Positions 19,811-28,698 of a stretch of 64,000 nt of DNA are shown piece after piece. The stretch's first letter is position 1. Every line of letters starts with the position of its first letter. The stretch is from Pedobacter sp. D749 (GTDB lineage Bacteria; Bacteroidota; Bacteroidia; Sphingobacteriales; Sphingobacteriaceae), in contig NZ_CP079218.1 in NCBI RefSeq assembly GCF_019317285.1, positions 1,798,001 to 1,862,000 on the forward strand, read 5' to 3'. Both the position numbers and the translations under genes were made by a program. The notes below the pieces were generated by a model. That model ran no database searches. It saw nothing but the letters and a program-made list of their open reading frames with translations, and was not told the DNA's origin.

Positions 19811-21592
19811 ATGTTACACTCCTTTCATATTCCCGTTTTAGGCCTGGGTTACTCTATTGATACTCCATTAAAAGTTGCGAGGTATGGCATTTCTTCCGTA
19901 CTCTCTATTGTTGATGATGAACTGGTGGAACGGATGCGTGCTTATCATTCACGAAACAGATCCATGGATTTCGAGGCGATTGCTAAAGGTGAAACTGATA
20001 GTCGTAGCCGACGTATTACCGCATACCTCAACTTTTTATCCGATTGCATCAACCAGGATTTTAAAGCTTTAAAACAGCAGGATTTTACAGAGGGGAATGA
20101 TATCTGCCGCTATTTCGAACTTTTGCCGGATCACTCAAAATTAAAGCATGGCTACGAATTGATGATGGAGTATCCAGAAGGGGAAACCAGACAAAGCTTT
20201 CAATCCGTACTTAAAAATGCCATGCGCATGGGCAGTATTGATGTTAACATTATGGCCAAGGTGGATAAAATGAACTATGTTAATGGCGAATACACTGGTG
20301 ATGGTAATACCGATGCATTAGCGGCTTTACGCGGTTTTGCAGAAAGTAAACTCAATGCCTCAGTGGTACTTTCCGCAGGAATGAACCCCAAATTATATAG
20401 CTATATGGAACATTTTGCCGACTTTTTTCCAGGTGAAAATGCTTCGTTAAAAAAGAGGATTATCTTAAAAGTAAGTGATTTCAGGTCAGCTTTGATCCAG
20501 GCTAAATTTTTGGCCAAAAAAGGATTATGGGTATCAGAGTTCAGGATAGAATCCGGGTTAAACTGTGGTGGCCATGCATTTGCTACCGAAGGTTATCTGT
20601 TGGGTCCGATTTTGGAAGAGTTTAAAACTAAAAAAATCGATATGTGTCGCGAGCTTTTTGAAATATATCAGCTTGCCTTGATGCAAAAGGGGATTCCAGT
20701 CGAAAAGGAACTTAAACAAAAGATCACGGTGCAGGGCGGAATCGGAACCGCGGCAGAACATAAATTTCTGCTGCAGCATTACCATCTTGATGCCACAGGC
20801 TGGGGAAGTCCTTTTTTATTGGTGCCGGAAGTGACCAATGTAGATGCAGATACCTTATTACAACTTACCGGCGCAACAGCACAGGATTTTTATTTAAGCA
20901 ACGCCTCTCCACTTGGCATCCGTTTTAATAATTTTAAGAACAGTACCATAGAACAGCAGCGGACCGATCGGATTGAAAAGGGCCGGCCCGGAAGTCCCTG
21001 TACCAAGAAATACCTCTGCAACAATACGGAATTTACTGAAGAGGCCATTTGCACCGCATCGCGTGAATATCAGCACTTAAAGATCAAAAGCCTTAAAACA
21101 GCCGGACTGACTGCTGAAGAATATGAAAAGCAATTTAATGAGGTAACCGGAAAGGTATGTCTTTGCGAAGGACTCTGCTCTTCTACTTACCTGAAATATA
21201 ATATCCTTAAACCCAAAGAAAATAAAGCAGTGGCCATTTGTCCGGGGCCAAACCTGGCCTATTTCTCAGATGTATATTCATTTGATGAGATGGTTGGTCA
21301 TATTTATGGTAAAATTAACCTTCTGGAGCAGGTAGAACGGCCGCATGTTTTTATCAAAGAACTTAACCTCTATATCGATTACCTTCAGGAAGATATTAAA
21401 CAGCAGTTGCAACATTTCAGCGATAAAAAAATGAAACAGTTAAATGGTTTTAAACTGCAGCTGGCGGAAGGGATCAATTATTATAAAAAACTCTTTAACG
21501 AAATGGCAGATGATGCTTCTGAGGAGTTTAAGCAATTATATGAACAGTTGGCAAGTTCGAAAAATAAACTTGATACACTGATTGTTGGCTAA
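19811..21592 (+). CDS. Unrecognised 593-residue protein, possible flavin TIM-barrel with Cys-rich C-terminal part
   Basis: No named family is certain. The first two thirds look like a TIM barrel of the nitronate-monooxygenase/PfaD type. It has an early loop TPLKVARYGISSVLSIVDD, a mid segment ESGLNCGGHAFAT that recalls the 'AGGH' flavin loop, and KITVQGGIG (about residue 308), which recalls the FMN phosphate-binding GGI strand. The last third carries cysteines as CTKKYLC (about 397-403), EAIC (about 415), CLCEGLC (about 451-457) and ICPGP (about 476), possibly a metal or Fe-S site. A charged helical tail follows. It sits 55 bp before a FixL-like kinase, so it probably belongs to the oxygen-response block. 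ATG at 19811 is preferred over an upstream ATT/TTG-type extension. Confidence 0.6.
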   Translation: MLHSFHIPVLGLGYSIDTPLKVARYGISSVLSIVDDELVERMRAYHSRNRSMDFEAIAKGETDSRSRRITAYLNFLSDCINQDFKALKQQDFTEGNDICRYFELLPDHSKLKHGYELMMEYPEGETRQSFQSVLKNAMRMGSIDVNIMAKVDKMNYVNGEYTGDGNTDALAALRGFAESKLNASVVLSAGMNPKLYSYMEHFADFFPGENASLKKRIILKVSDFRSALIQAKFLAKKGLWVSEFRIESGLNCGGHAFATEGYLLGPILEEFKTKKIDMCRELFEIYQLALMQKGIPVEKELKQKITVQGGIGTAAEHKFLLQHYHLDATGWGSPFLLVPEVTNVDADTLLQLTGATAQDFYLSNASPLGIRFNNFKNSTIEQQRTDRIEKGRPGSPCTKKYLCNNTEFTEEAICTASREYQHLKIKSLKTAGLTAEEYEKQFNEVTGKVCLCEGLCSSTYLKYNILKPKENKAVAICPGPNLAYFSDVYSFDEMVGHIYGKINLLEQVERPHVFIKELNLYIDYLQEDIKQQLQHFSDKKMKQLNGFKLQLAEGINYYKKLFNEMADDASEEFKQLYEQLASSKNKLDTLIVG

Positions 21593-21647
21593 GAAAAAAG
21601 ATCGGTAATACTTTTATCTATATTTACGGAGATATACTGGGAGCATA

Positions 21648-22850
21648 ATGAATAGATCGAAATTTTTGGATGCAATTATTGAAAACGCTATTGATGGGAT
21701 TATTACCATTGATGACCGGGGGATTATAGAACATTTAAACCCTGCGGCGCTTGAGCTTTTCGGTTATGGCAGGGAAGAATTGGTAGGTAAGAACATTTCA
21801 GCTCTGATGCCTGAACCCGATCATTCGCGTCATGATGGATACCTGTCCAGGTACGAACATACTGGGCAGAAACACATTATCGGCATCGGGAGGGAGGTTT
21901 CGGGCAAGCGTAAAGATGGTTCTATATTTCCGTTCAGGCTCGGGGTGAGCGAAATTAAATTTAGCGACCGTAAAATTTATACAGGTTTTATCCACGACCT
22001 GAGCAAAGAAAAAGCCAACGAAGAACAGATTAAAAGTTATACCGAAAAACTGGAAGTTAAGATAAAGGAACGTACACAGGACCTGGTTAAGCTTGTGTCG
22101 GAACTGGAAATGGCCAAAGAAAATATGCGTGCACTTTTTCAAAAGGAAAAGGAACTGAACCAGCTCAAAACAAGGTTTGTTTCTATGGCCTCGCATGAGT
22201 TTAGAACGCCGCTCAGTTCGATTCAGCTTTCAGCATCCCTCATTGATAAATATACCACTAAACAGGATGTGGCCAATGTGGAGAAGCATACCTTAAAAAT
22301 CAAAAATTCCATCAATAACCTCACTACAATCTTAAATGATTTCCTTTCGCTCGAGAAACTTGAGGCCGGGAAAGTGGAGGCATCAGCACAAGCTTTTAAC
22401 ATCATCAGCTTTGCCGAAGAAATAGCAGAAGAGATGCAGATGATGACCAAACAGAACCAGCATATTATTTACGAACATACCGGAACAACCGCACAGGTTT
22501 ACCTGGACCCAAACCTGCTGAAGAATTGCATTATCAATCTGATTTCCAATTCGATCAAATACAGTGGCGAAGATACACTCATTCAGTTCAATTCCATTTT
22601 AAAGGATGATGAACTGATTTTAGAGGTAAAAGACAACGGGATTGGCATTCCGGCAGCCGATCAGGGCAATTTGTTCGAACCATTTTTCAGGGCGCACAAT
22701 ACCGGCGATATCCCGGGAACGGGACTGGGACTAAACATTGTAAAAAGATATGTTGGCCTGATGAATGGCACGGTAACCTGCAATAGCGAGCAACACTCTG
22801 GTACGGTATTTACCCTTACCTTTCCCTTTAAAAATAATTTTATAGTTTAA
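21648..22850 (+). CDS. FixL-type haem-PAS sensor histidine kinase
   Basis: The 400-residue soluble kinase has an N-terminal PAS domain (1-120), a coiled coil (about 120-175), a HisKA domain with His183 in MASHEFRTPLSSIQ, and a HATPase domain (NLISNSIKYSG, VKDNGIGIP, GTGLGLNIVKRY). The PAS domain matches rhizobial FixL at the haem pocket. HDGYLSRY gives the proximal haem His (His62, FixL His200) and Arg68 (Arg206). IIGIGREVSGKRKDG gives Arg82 (Arg220), the oxygen-contacting Arg. Oxygen-bound FixL is inactive; loss of oxygen switches on autophosphorylation. Eleven bases separate it from the receiver-CRP gene, its probable partner. No membrane segments. Confidence 0.88.
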   Translation: MNRSKFLDAIIENAIDGIITIDDRGIIEHLNPAALELFGYGREELVGKNISALMPEPDHSRHDGYLSRYEHTGQKHIIGIGREVSGKRKDGSIFPFRLGVSEIKFSDRKIYTGFIHDLSKEKANEEQIKSYTEKLEVKIKERTQDLVKLVSELEMAKENMRALFQKEKELNQLKTRFVSMASHEFRTPLSSIQLSASLIDKYTTKQDVANVEKHTLKIKNSINNLTTILNDFLSLEKLEAGKVEASAQAFNIISFAEEIAEEMQMMTKQNQHIIYEHTGTTAQVYLDPNLLKNCIINLISNSIKYSGEDTLIQFNSILKDDELILEVKDNGIGIPAADQGNLFEPFFRAHNTGDIPGTGLGLNIVKRYVGLMNGTVTCNSEQHSGTVFTLTFPFKNNFIV

Positions 22851-22860
22851 GATCTATCCC

Positions 22861-23892
22861 ATGAACAAGAAAGTTTTAATCATTGAAGATAACGACGACA
22901 TCAGGGAAAGTGCTGCTGAAGTGCTTGATCTGGCAGGTTATAAAACTTTTATGGCTAAACACGGAAAAATCGGTGTTGAAATGGCTGTTAGTCATCTCCC
23001 GGATATAATTCTGTGCGATATTATGATGCCTGAACTGGATGGATATGGGGTTTTGTACCTGTTGAATAAAAATCCTAAGACGGCCAATATTCCTTTTATT
23101 TTCATCACCGCAAAAACAGAGCGGGCAGATATGAGAAAAGGCATGGAAATGGGTGCAGATGATTACCTCACCAAACCCTTTGATGATACGGAACTTTTCA
23201 GGGCGATAGAAAGCAGGTTTAAGAAAAAGCAGCAGGCCACCAGTTTTAGTTCAACAGAAAGCAATAGTGAAACGGTAATGGATGAACTGCGCAAAAAAGG
23301 TAAACCGAGAGCGGTAAACAGCAAACAGGTGATTTATATTGAAGGCGATGAACCCACACACCTCTATTACATTAATAAAGGACAGGTGAAAACCTACAAA
23401 CGTTTTAAAGATGGGAGGGAACTTTCGTCAGGGCTTTACCATGATGGAGATTTTTTTGGTTACGAAAGTTTATGCAATGGCGGGTTATACGCAGAAAATG
23501 CGGCTACGCTAACCGAATCAGAAATTATCCATATTCCTAAAGCAGATTTTATGGAATACCTGCTCAGCCACCAGGCCGTATCTAAAACATTTATTGATCT
23601 GTTATCTGGGAATTTACGCGATAAAGGAAAACAGATGCTCCAGCTGGCCTATTCCTCAGTTAGAAAACGGGTAGCCGAAGCCTTATTACAGGTTGCAACA
23701 AAATTTGGAGATGGCACGGCCGATAGCTGCACCATTCGCATCTCCCGCGATGACCTGGCTGCATTGGTAGGTACCGCCAGCGAAACAGTAAGCAGAATGC
23801 TGGCTGATTTTAAAGATGAAAAACTGATCGATAAAACCGGTAATGCCATTAATATTTTATCTATCGAAAAACTGAGGAATATAAAGCAGTAA
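22861..23892 (+). CDS. Response regulator fused to a CRP/FNR-type DNA-binding domain
   Basis: The 343 residues contain a receiver domain (1-120; Asp53 in LCDIMMPELDG, Lys105 in YLTKPFDD). A cyclic-nucleotide-binding-like beta roll (about 150-245; HLYYINKGQVKTYKR) and a CRP-type helix-turn-helix (ISRDDLAALVGTASETVSRM, about 290-335) follow. No FNR-type cysteine cluster is visible, so control should come through phosphorylation, not a bound Fe-S centre. It merges the roles of FixJ and FixK in one protein. Directly behind the haem-PAS kinase and ahead of the cbb3 genes, it is the obvious candidate activator of that block. Confidence 0.9.
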   Translation: MNKKVLIIEDNDDIRESAAEVLDLAGYKTFMAKHGKIGVEMAVSHLPDIILCDIMMPELDGYGVLYLLNKNPKTANIPFIFITAKTERADMRKGMEMGADDYLTKPFDDTELFRAIESRFKKKQQATSFSSTESNSETVMDELRKKGKPRAVNSKQVIYIEGDEPTHLYYINKGQVKTYKRFKDGRELSSGLYHDGDFFGYESLCNGGLYAENAATLTESEIIHIPKADFMEYLLSHQAVSKTFIDLLSGNLRDKGKQMLQLAYSSVRKRVAEALLQVATKFGDGTADSCTIRISRDDLAALVGTASETVSRMLADFKDEKLIDKTGNAINILSIEKLRNIKQ

Positions 23893-24278
23893 CGTTCATT
23901 GGTTCATTAGTCATTAGTTCATTGGGTTAAATGGTTAAATTGGTTAACTGATGATAGGTCATTGATTCCCATAGAGATCGTCATTTCGAGCGGAGTGCAA
24001 CGCAGTCGAGAAATCTATCTGGATAGATCTCTCCATTTCGCTGCGCTACATCCGATATCTATCGGATCGAGATGACGATCGTATTATAAAAATTGGCTGA
24101 GTTTTAACTCTTAAATTAGTTCATCAGTCATATGTTTCTTTTTAAATCTGTTCATCTACTCCAAACCCCAAACGCCCAACCCTAGGCTCAAAAAGTAACC
24201 AGTATCATTTTTTTCTCTAAGCATTCTCACCTGTTGCCTTACGCTTCCTTCATAGTTTTGTATATATAAACATTGTAT
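23893..24278. repeat. Gene-free stretch with BIME-like palindrome, copy 2
   Basis: Bases 23976-24081 are an inverted-repeat element (outer arms GATCGTCATTTCGAG... and ...CGAGATGACGATC; inner arms ATCTATCTGGATAGAT). It matches the element at 10311-10438. Before it lie short degenerate 'TTCATTAGTCATTAG' repeats. After it, AT-rich DNA leads to the promoter of the next operon. Confidence 0.75.
24253..24260 (+). promoter_or_regulatory. -7 box ahead of the half-dehydrogenase/hemN/cco operon
   Basis: TAGTTTTG fits TAnnTTTG exactly, 18 bp before the ATG at 24279. A partial -33 (GTTG, 24233-24236) is at a slightly short distance. A weak -33 would fit an activator-dependent promoter, for example one driven by the CRP-type regulator. 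I could not find a convincing CRP/FNR palindrome. Confidence 0.5.
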
Positions 24279-24704
24279 ATGAAAGCTATAGCTTATAACA
24301 TTAAGCCCGATGAAAAGGAATGGTTGGTACTGGCCAATTATAAAAAACACGATATCACCATAATTGCCAATAGCTTAACAGCCGATACGCTTTCATTTGC
24401 AACCGGTAAAGAAGCCCTTTTGGTTTTTAACAACGATGAGCTGAGTGGTAACATGATATTGGGACTCAGGGCGCTCGGTATCAAATATATTGCAACTTCA
24501 TCTTCACAAACAGATCACCTAGACCTTACTGCTGCCGGGCTTGCCGGTATGAAGATTGCCAATGTGCCATTGGTTGCCGATCAGGCCGATACCAAGACCA
24601 GGATGGAACAGGTTATCAAAAACCTCGATCAGTGGGCCGCTGGTAAATGCGTGGGCAAAGCCTGCTGCTGCCAGAACGAGTGCGCAACTGCTAAAAAACT
24701 GTAA
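24279..24704 (+). CDS. Half D-lactate-dehydrogenase-like protein with Cys-rich tail
   Basis: The 141 residues match only the N-terminal catalytic-domain half of D-2-hydroxyacid dehydrogenases: the first strand MKAIAYNIKPDEKEWL, ALLVFNNDELSG, LGLRALGIKYIATSSS, and HLDLTAAGLAGMKIANVP. The NAD-binding Rossmann domain is absent, so it cannot be a normal dehydrogenase. The C-terminus ends in a Cys cluster (KCVGKACCCQNEC; Cys124, 129-131, 135) that looks able to bind metal. It precedes hemN by 2 bp and so is co-translated with anaerobic haem synthesis and cbb3 genes. A regulatory or metal-handling role is possible, but the function is unknown. ATG at 24279 is preferred over TTG at 24273. Confidence 0.7.
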   Translation: MKAIAYNIKPDEKEWLVLANYKKHDITIIANSLTADTLSFATGKEALLVFNNDELSGNMILGLRALGIKYIATSSSQTDHLDLTAAGLAGMKIANVPLVADQADTKTRMEQVIKNLDQWAAGKCVGKACCCQNECATAKKL

Positions 24705-24706
24705 AG

Positions 24707-26053
24707 ATGGAAAGTGCCGAATTGCTTAAAAAATATAACGTAGCCGCTCCACGTTATACCAGTTATCCAACCGTTCCGTACTGGGATATTGAGAACTTTA
24801 ATGCAAATGGCTGGCTGGGCAACGTGGCGAATACTTATGCCGCCTATAAAAAGGAAGGAATCAGTTTGTATATCCACCTTCCGTTTTGCGAAAGCCTGTG
24901 TACCTATTGTGGTTGTAATACCCGTATTACCAAAAACCACTCAGTAGAAGTACCGTACATCCTCGCTTTACTTGCTGAATGGCGCATGTATGTAGATGCC
25001 TTGCAGGAAAAACCTAAATTAAAAGAACTGCATCTCGGTGGGGGAACGCCTACTTTTTTCAGTGCAGAAAATCTCGAATTGCTCATTAACGGCATTATGC
25101 AAAATGCTACTTTGGCTCCAGATGCCGAACTTTCTTTTGAGGCGCATCCGGCCAATACCACCAAAGCACATTTAACAGTACTTTACCAGGTTGGTTTTAG
25201 AAGATTAAGTTTGGGGATACAGGATTTTGATCCCAAAGTTCAGTTTTTGATCAACCGCTTTCAAACACCTGAGCAGGTAGCTAACGTAACTGGCGAGGCA
25301 AGGGAAATCGGTTATACTTCCATCAATTTTGATTTGATTTATGGGCTCCCCGGACAAAGTATTGATAGATTGGAGCGTACCATAAGCGATGTGATTACCA
25401 TGAAGCCAGACCGCATTGCTTTTTACAGTTACGCCCATGTGCCCTGGTTAAAACCCGGGCAAAGACATTACACCGAAAAGGATATTCCCGCCGGAGATGA
25501 AAAATTTGCACTCTACCAATTCGGCAGAAAGTTACTACTTGATGCCGGTTATGAAGATGTAGGGATGGATCATTTTGCCCTGAAAAGCGATCTTTTGTTT
25601 CAATCGATGGCAGCAGATAAACTCCACCGGAATTTTATGGGTTACACCAGTCAGCATACCCATTTACTTATCGGCCTCGGTGTTTCTTCAATCAGCGATA
25701 GCTGGACGGCTTTTGCGCAGAACCCTAAAACGGTAGAAGCTTATTTAGATAAAATAGCACAGAAATTATTACCTGTAGAAAAGGGACACTTTTTAACGGA
25801 TGAAGACCTCGGTGTAAGAAAACACATTCTCAATATCATGTGCCGGGCAAACACTGCCTATAGTGAAGGTATTCCCGAAAAGGTATATGAGCGGCTTTTG
25901 CCTTTGTTGCACGATAAACTGGTATGGGTAACTGAAAAAGAAATCAGGATTACTACCAAAGGAAAATCCTTCCTGAGAAACGTTTGCATGGCATTTGATG
26001 AGAAATTATGGCTTAAGCAACCTAAAACACAACTATTCAGTTCATCAATATAA
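24707..26053 (+). CDS. hemN: Oxygen-independent coproporphyrinogen III oxidase
   Basis: The 448-residue radical-SAM enzyme has the CxxxCxxC cluster in HLPFCESLCTYCGC (about residue 54), the HemN-specific N-terminus KKYNVAAPRYTSYPTVP, HLGGGTPTFF, and late segments such as GMDHFAL and GYTSQ. It decarboxylates coproporphyrinogen III to protoporphyrinogen IX without oxygen, supplying haem when oxygen is low. Its place ahead of the cco genes fits co-regulation with the micro-aerobic cbb3 oxidase. It starts 2 bp after the half-dehydrogenase gene and ends 12 bp before ccoI. Confidence 0.95.
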   Translation: MESAELLKKYNVAAPRYTSYPTVPYWDIENFNANGWLGNVANTYAAYKKEGISLYIHLPFCESLCTYCGCNTRITKNHSVEVPYILALLAEWRMYVDALQEKPKLKELHLGGGTPTFFSAENLELLINGIMQNATLAPDAELSFEAHPANTTKAHLTVLYQVGFRRLSLGIQDFDPKVQFLINRFQTPEQVANVTGEAREIGYTSINFDLIYGLPGQSIDRLERTISDVITMKPDRIAFYSYAHVPWLKPGQRHYTEKDIPAGDEKFALYQFGRKLLLDAGYEDVGMDHFALKSDLLFQSMAADKLHRNFMGYTSQHTHLLIGLGVSSISDSWTAFAQNPKTVEAYLDKIAQKLLPVEKGHFLTDEDLGVRKHILNIMCRANTAYSEGIPEKVYERLLPLLHDKLVWVTEKEIRITTKGKSFLRNVCMAFDEKLWLKQPKTQLFSSSI

Positions 26054-26065
26054 CAAACGATTACA

Positions 26066-28450
26066 ATGGAAGATCAAAGTAAAGCCACAACTAAAGCCAT
26101 TTGCTACCACTGTGGAGAAGATCTGCCCAAGGTAAAATATCAAACAGATGATAAAGATTTTTGCTGTGCAGGCTGTATGGCTGTTTTCAAAATCCTTTCA
26201 GAAAACAACCTATGCAATTATTATGTGTACAACAATAACCCGGGCAGGCAATTAAAAAATGAAAGCCATTTAGAATACCTCGACGATCCTAAAATTATCG
26301 ATCAATTGCTCGATTACAAACATGAAAGTTCGGGCATCATTACGTTTTACATTCCCGCCATCCATTGTAGCTCCTGCATCTGGTTATTAGAACACCTGTA
26401 TAAAATCAATCCTGCTATTTTCAGCTCACGGATCGATTTTCTCAAAAAGCAGGTAACCATCAACTTCAACCATGAAGAAATTTCGCTAAAACATTTGGTA
26501 GAAACCTTAAATCAGATCGGTTACGAACCCTTAATCAGTCTGCAGGATGTAGTAAAGGCACACAGCAGTTCTGTTGATAAAAGCCTGATATTAAAAATTG
26601 CTGTCGCAGGATTTTTAATGGGCAATGTAATGCTTTTTAGCTTTCCCGAATACTTTGGTTTATCAGGTTTTGAAAAACAGTTCCAGTCCTTATTCGGTTG
26701 GTTAAACCTGGCATTCTCCATTCCAGCGGCATTTTATTGCGGGCGGGATTATTTTACCTCGGCCATTACCAGTATCAAACACAAACACATCAATTTAGAT
26801 ACACCTTTGGCACTAATTATTGCGGTATTGTTTTTACGCACTGCATTTGAGGTCATTTTTGCCACCGGACCAGGTTTTGCCGATACATTAACAGGTTTGG
26901 TTTTTTTGCTGCTCATGGGGAAATGGCTTAAACAGCGTACTTACCATCACATTTCTTTCGACCGTGATTACCGTTCTTATTTTCCTATTGCGGTTACTAC
27001 TTTGCAGCAAGGTAAAGAAAAACCCGTATCCATCAACGATATCAAAATCGGTGATAGATTATGGATCAGAAATGGAGAACTGGTGCCTGCAGATGCCATT
27101 TTAATGAAAGGCGATGCCTGGGTGGATATGAGTTTTGTTACCGGCGAATCGGAGCCGATACATAAAGTGCTGGGCGAAATTATTTATGCAGGGGGGAGGC
27201 AAACCACCGAAGCTATAGAACTCGAAGTGATCAAGCCGGTTTCGCAGAGCTACCTTACCGGACTCTGGAATAACGAGAATTACAAAAACAACATCGAAAA
27301 ACAGAATTTTAACGATTCTGTTGCAAAATATTTCAGCCTCGGGGTTTTTCTGATTGCATTTTCGGCTACAGCTTACTGGTTGTTTCAGCACGATAGCCAC
27401 AAGGCCTGGTCGGCATTTACCGCCGTTATTATTGTGGCCTGTCCTTGCGTACTGGCTTTAAGCACACCTTTCACTTTATCTGCTATCTTATCCGTTTTTG
27501 ATAAAAAAGGATTTTATGTAAAAAATACAGATGCGGTTGAAGAACTCGCCAAATGTGATACCCTGATTTTCGATAAAACGGGTACCTTAACCAGTAATGA
27601 AAATGCCGAAATCTCCTTTAGTGGGTCCTTAACAAACGAAGAAAAACTGATTGTGGCTTCGCTGTTGCGTAACTCCACGCATCCCTTAAGCAGGCATATT
27701 TTAAAGGCTTTAAACGTTGAAAGATTTTATTCACTTAACGATTATAAAGAGGTGGTTGGTAAAGGTTTATCGGCTCGGATTAACAATCGCGCTATTTATG
27801 CAGGACATTTATCCATGTTACCTGTAACTGTAAAATCGGTTGGGGAAACCGGTGTGCATATTGTGATCGACCGTACTTATAAAGGTTGTTTTGATATTAA
27901 ACAGCAATGGCGGCCCGGATTGGCTCAGCTGGTTTCGAAACTCTCTAAATTTAACCTACAGGTGTTATCGGGCGATACAGATAAAGACCGTTCCATGCTG
28001 ACGACTATTTTTCCGGAACACAGCACCATCAGGTTCCGGCAGCGTCCGCACCAAAAACTAGACGCCGTTTTAAGCCTCCAGGAAAGCGGGAATACAGTAA
28101 TGATGCTTGGCGATGGCTTAAATGATGCCGGAGCTTTAAAGCAGAGCAATTTTGGGATCGCCTTAACCGATAACATTAATAATTTTACTCCAGGCTGTGA
28201 TGCCATTCTGCAGGGTGGCGGATTGAACCTCCTACCGCATTTCATCCAGCTCAGCAAAGATGGACTTAAAGTGATTAAAATAAGTTTTGCCATCGCCATT
28301 GCCTACAACTGCATTGGTATTTATTATGCCGTACAGGGAACACTTTATCCATTAGTTGCTGCGGTGCTGATGCCCATTAGTACTGTTACCATCATATTAT
28401 TCACCACCCTGGCCACCCGCTGGTTTGCACGTAAAAATAAACTGATATGA
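26066..28450 (+). CDS. ccoI: Copper-exporting P1B-type ATPase for cbb3 oxidase assembly
   Basis: The 794-residue heavy-metal P-type ATPase has an N-terminal Cys-rich segment (CYHCGE, CCAGCMAVF) typical of FixI/CcoI and an HMA domain with HCSSCIWLLEHL (about 97-108). The actuator motif is TGESEP, the metal-transport motif is CPC in ACPCVLALS (about 458), the phosphorylation site is DKTGTLTS (about 503), and the hinge is MLGDGLNDAGAL. CcoI moves Cu(I) across the inner membrane to load the CuB site of CcoN. Its stop codon overlaps the ccoS start (ATGA). The order hemN-ccoI-ccoS-ccoNO supports the assignment over a detoxification pump. Confidence 0.93.
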   Translation: MEDQSKATTKAICYHCGEDLPKVKYQTDDKDFCCAGCMAVFKILSENNLCNYYVYNNNPGRQLKNESHLEYLDDPKIIDQLLDYKHESSGIITFYIPAIHCSSCIWLLEHLYKINPAIFSSRIDFLKKQVTINFNHEEISLKHLVETLNQIGYEPLISLQDVVKAHSSSVDKSLILKIAVAGFLMGNVMLFSFPEYFGLSGFEKQFQSLFGWLNLAFSIPAAFYCGRDYFTSAITSIKHKHINLDTPLALIIAVLFLRTAFEVIFATGPGFADTLTGLVFLLLMGKWLKQRTYHHISFDRDYRSYFPIAVTTLQQGKEKPVSINDIKIGDRLWIRNGELVPADAILMKGDAWVDMSFVTGESEPIHKVLGEIIYAGGRQTTEAIELEVIKPVSQSYLTGLWNNENYKNNIEKQNFNDSVAKYFSLGVFLIAFSATAYWLFQHDSHKAWSAFTAVIIVACPCVLALSTPFTLSAILSVFDKKGFYVKNTDAVEELAKCDTLIFDKTGTLTSNENAEISFSGSLTNEEKLIVASLLRNSTHPLSRHILKALNVERFYSLNDYKEVVGKGLSARINNRAIYAGHLSMLPVTVKSVGETGVHIVIDRTYKGCFDIKQQWRPGLAQLVSKLSKFNLQVLSGDTDKDRSMLTTIFPEHSTIRFRQRPHQKLDAVLSLQESGNTVMMLGDGLNDAGALKQSNFGIALTDNINNFTPGCDAILQGGGLNLLPHFIQLSKDGLKVIKISFAIAIAYNCIGIYYAVQGTLYPLVAAVLMPISTVTIILFTTLATRWFARKNKLI

Positions 28451-28626
28451 ATATCCTCTACTTTTTAGTTGGCTGCAGCATTTTAATGGCACTCATTTTT
28501 CTGGGTGCCTTCTTTTGGGCTTATAAAACCGGTCAGAACGATGATGTGCACACCCCCGGCATCCGCGTATTGTTCGACGATGAAGTGACTGCCGAAAAAA
28601 GTGAAGAAGATCACTTTTCCAGCTAA
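28447..28626 (+). CDS. ccoS: cbb3-type oxidase assembly protein CcoS
   Basis: This 59-codon frame overlaps the end of ccoI by 4 bp (ATGA). The product is one N-terminal membrane helix (ILYFLVGCSILMALIFLGAF) followed by FWAYKTGQNDDVHTPGIRVL, the hallmark of CcoS. The tail is acidic. CcoS is needed for insertion of cofactors (haem b and CuB) into CcoN. Length and position between ccoI and ccoNO are as expected. Confidence 0.93.
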   Translation: MNILYFLVGCSILMALIFLGAFFWAYKTGQNDDVHTPGIRVLFDDEVTAEKSEEDHFSS

Positions 28627-28698
28627 CCGCCATCATCCTTTATCTCTTGGTTGCACGATACCTTTGGTGTACAAAACATACAAAATTCCGCTTCGATT

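Noticed and set aside
22861..23892. FNR-type oxygen-sensing regulator
   Set aside because: No N-terminal Cys cluster for a 4Fe-4S centre; the N-terminus is a receiver domain with the full phospho-acceptor set.
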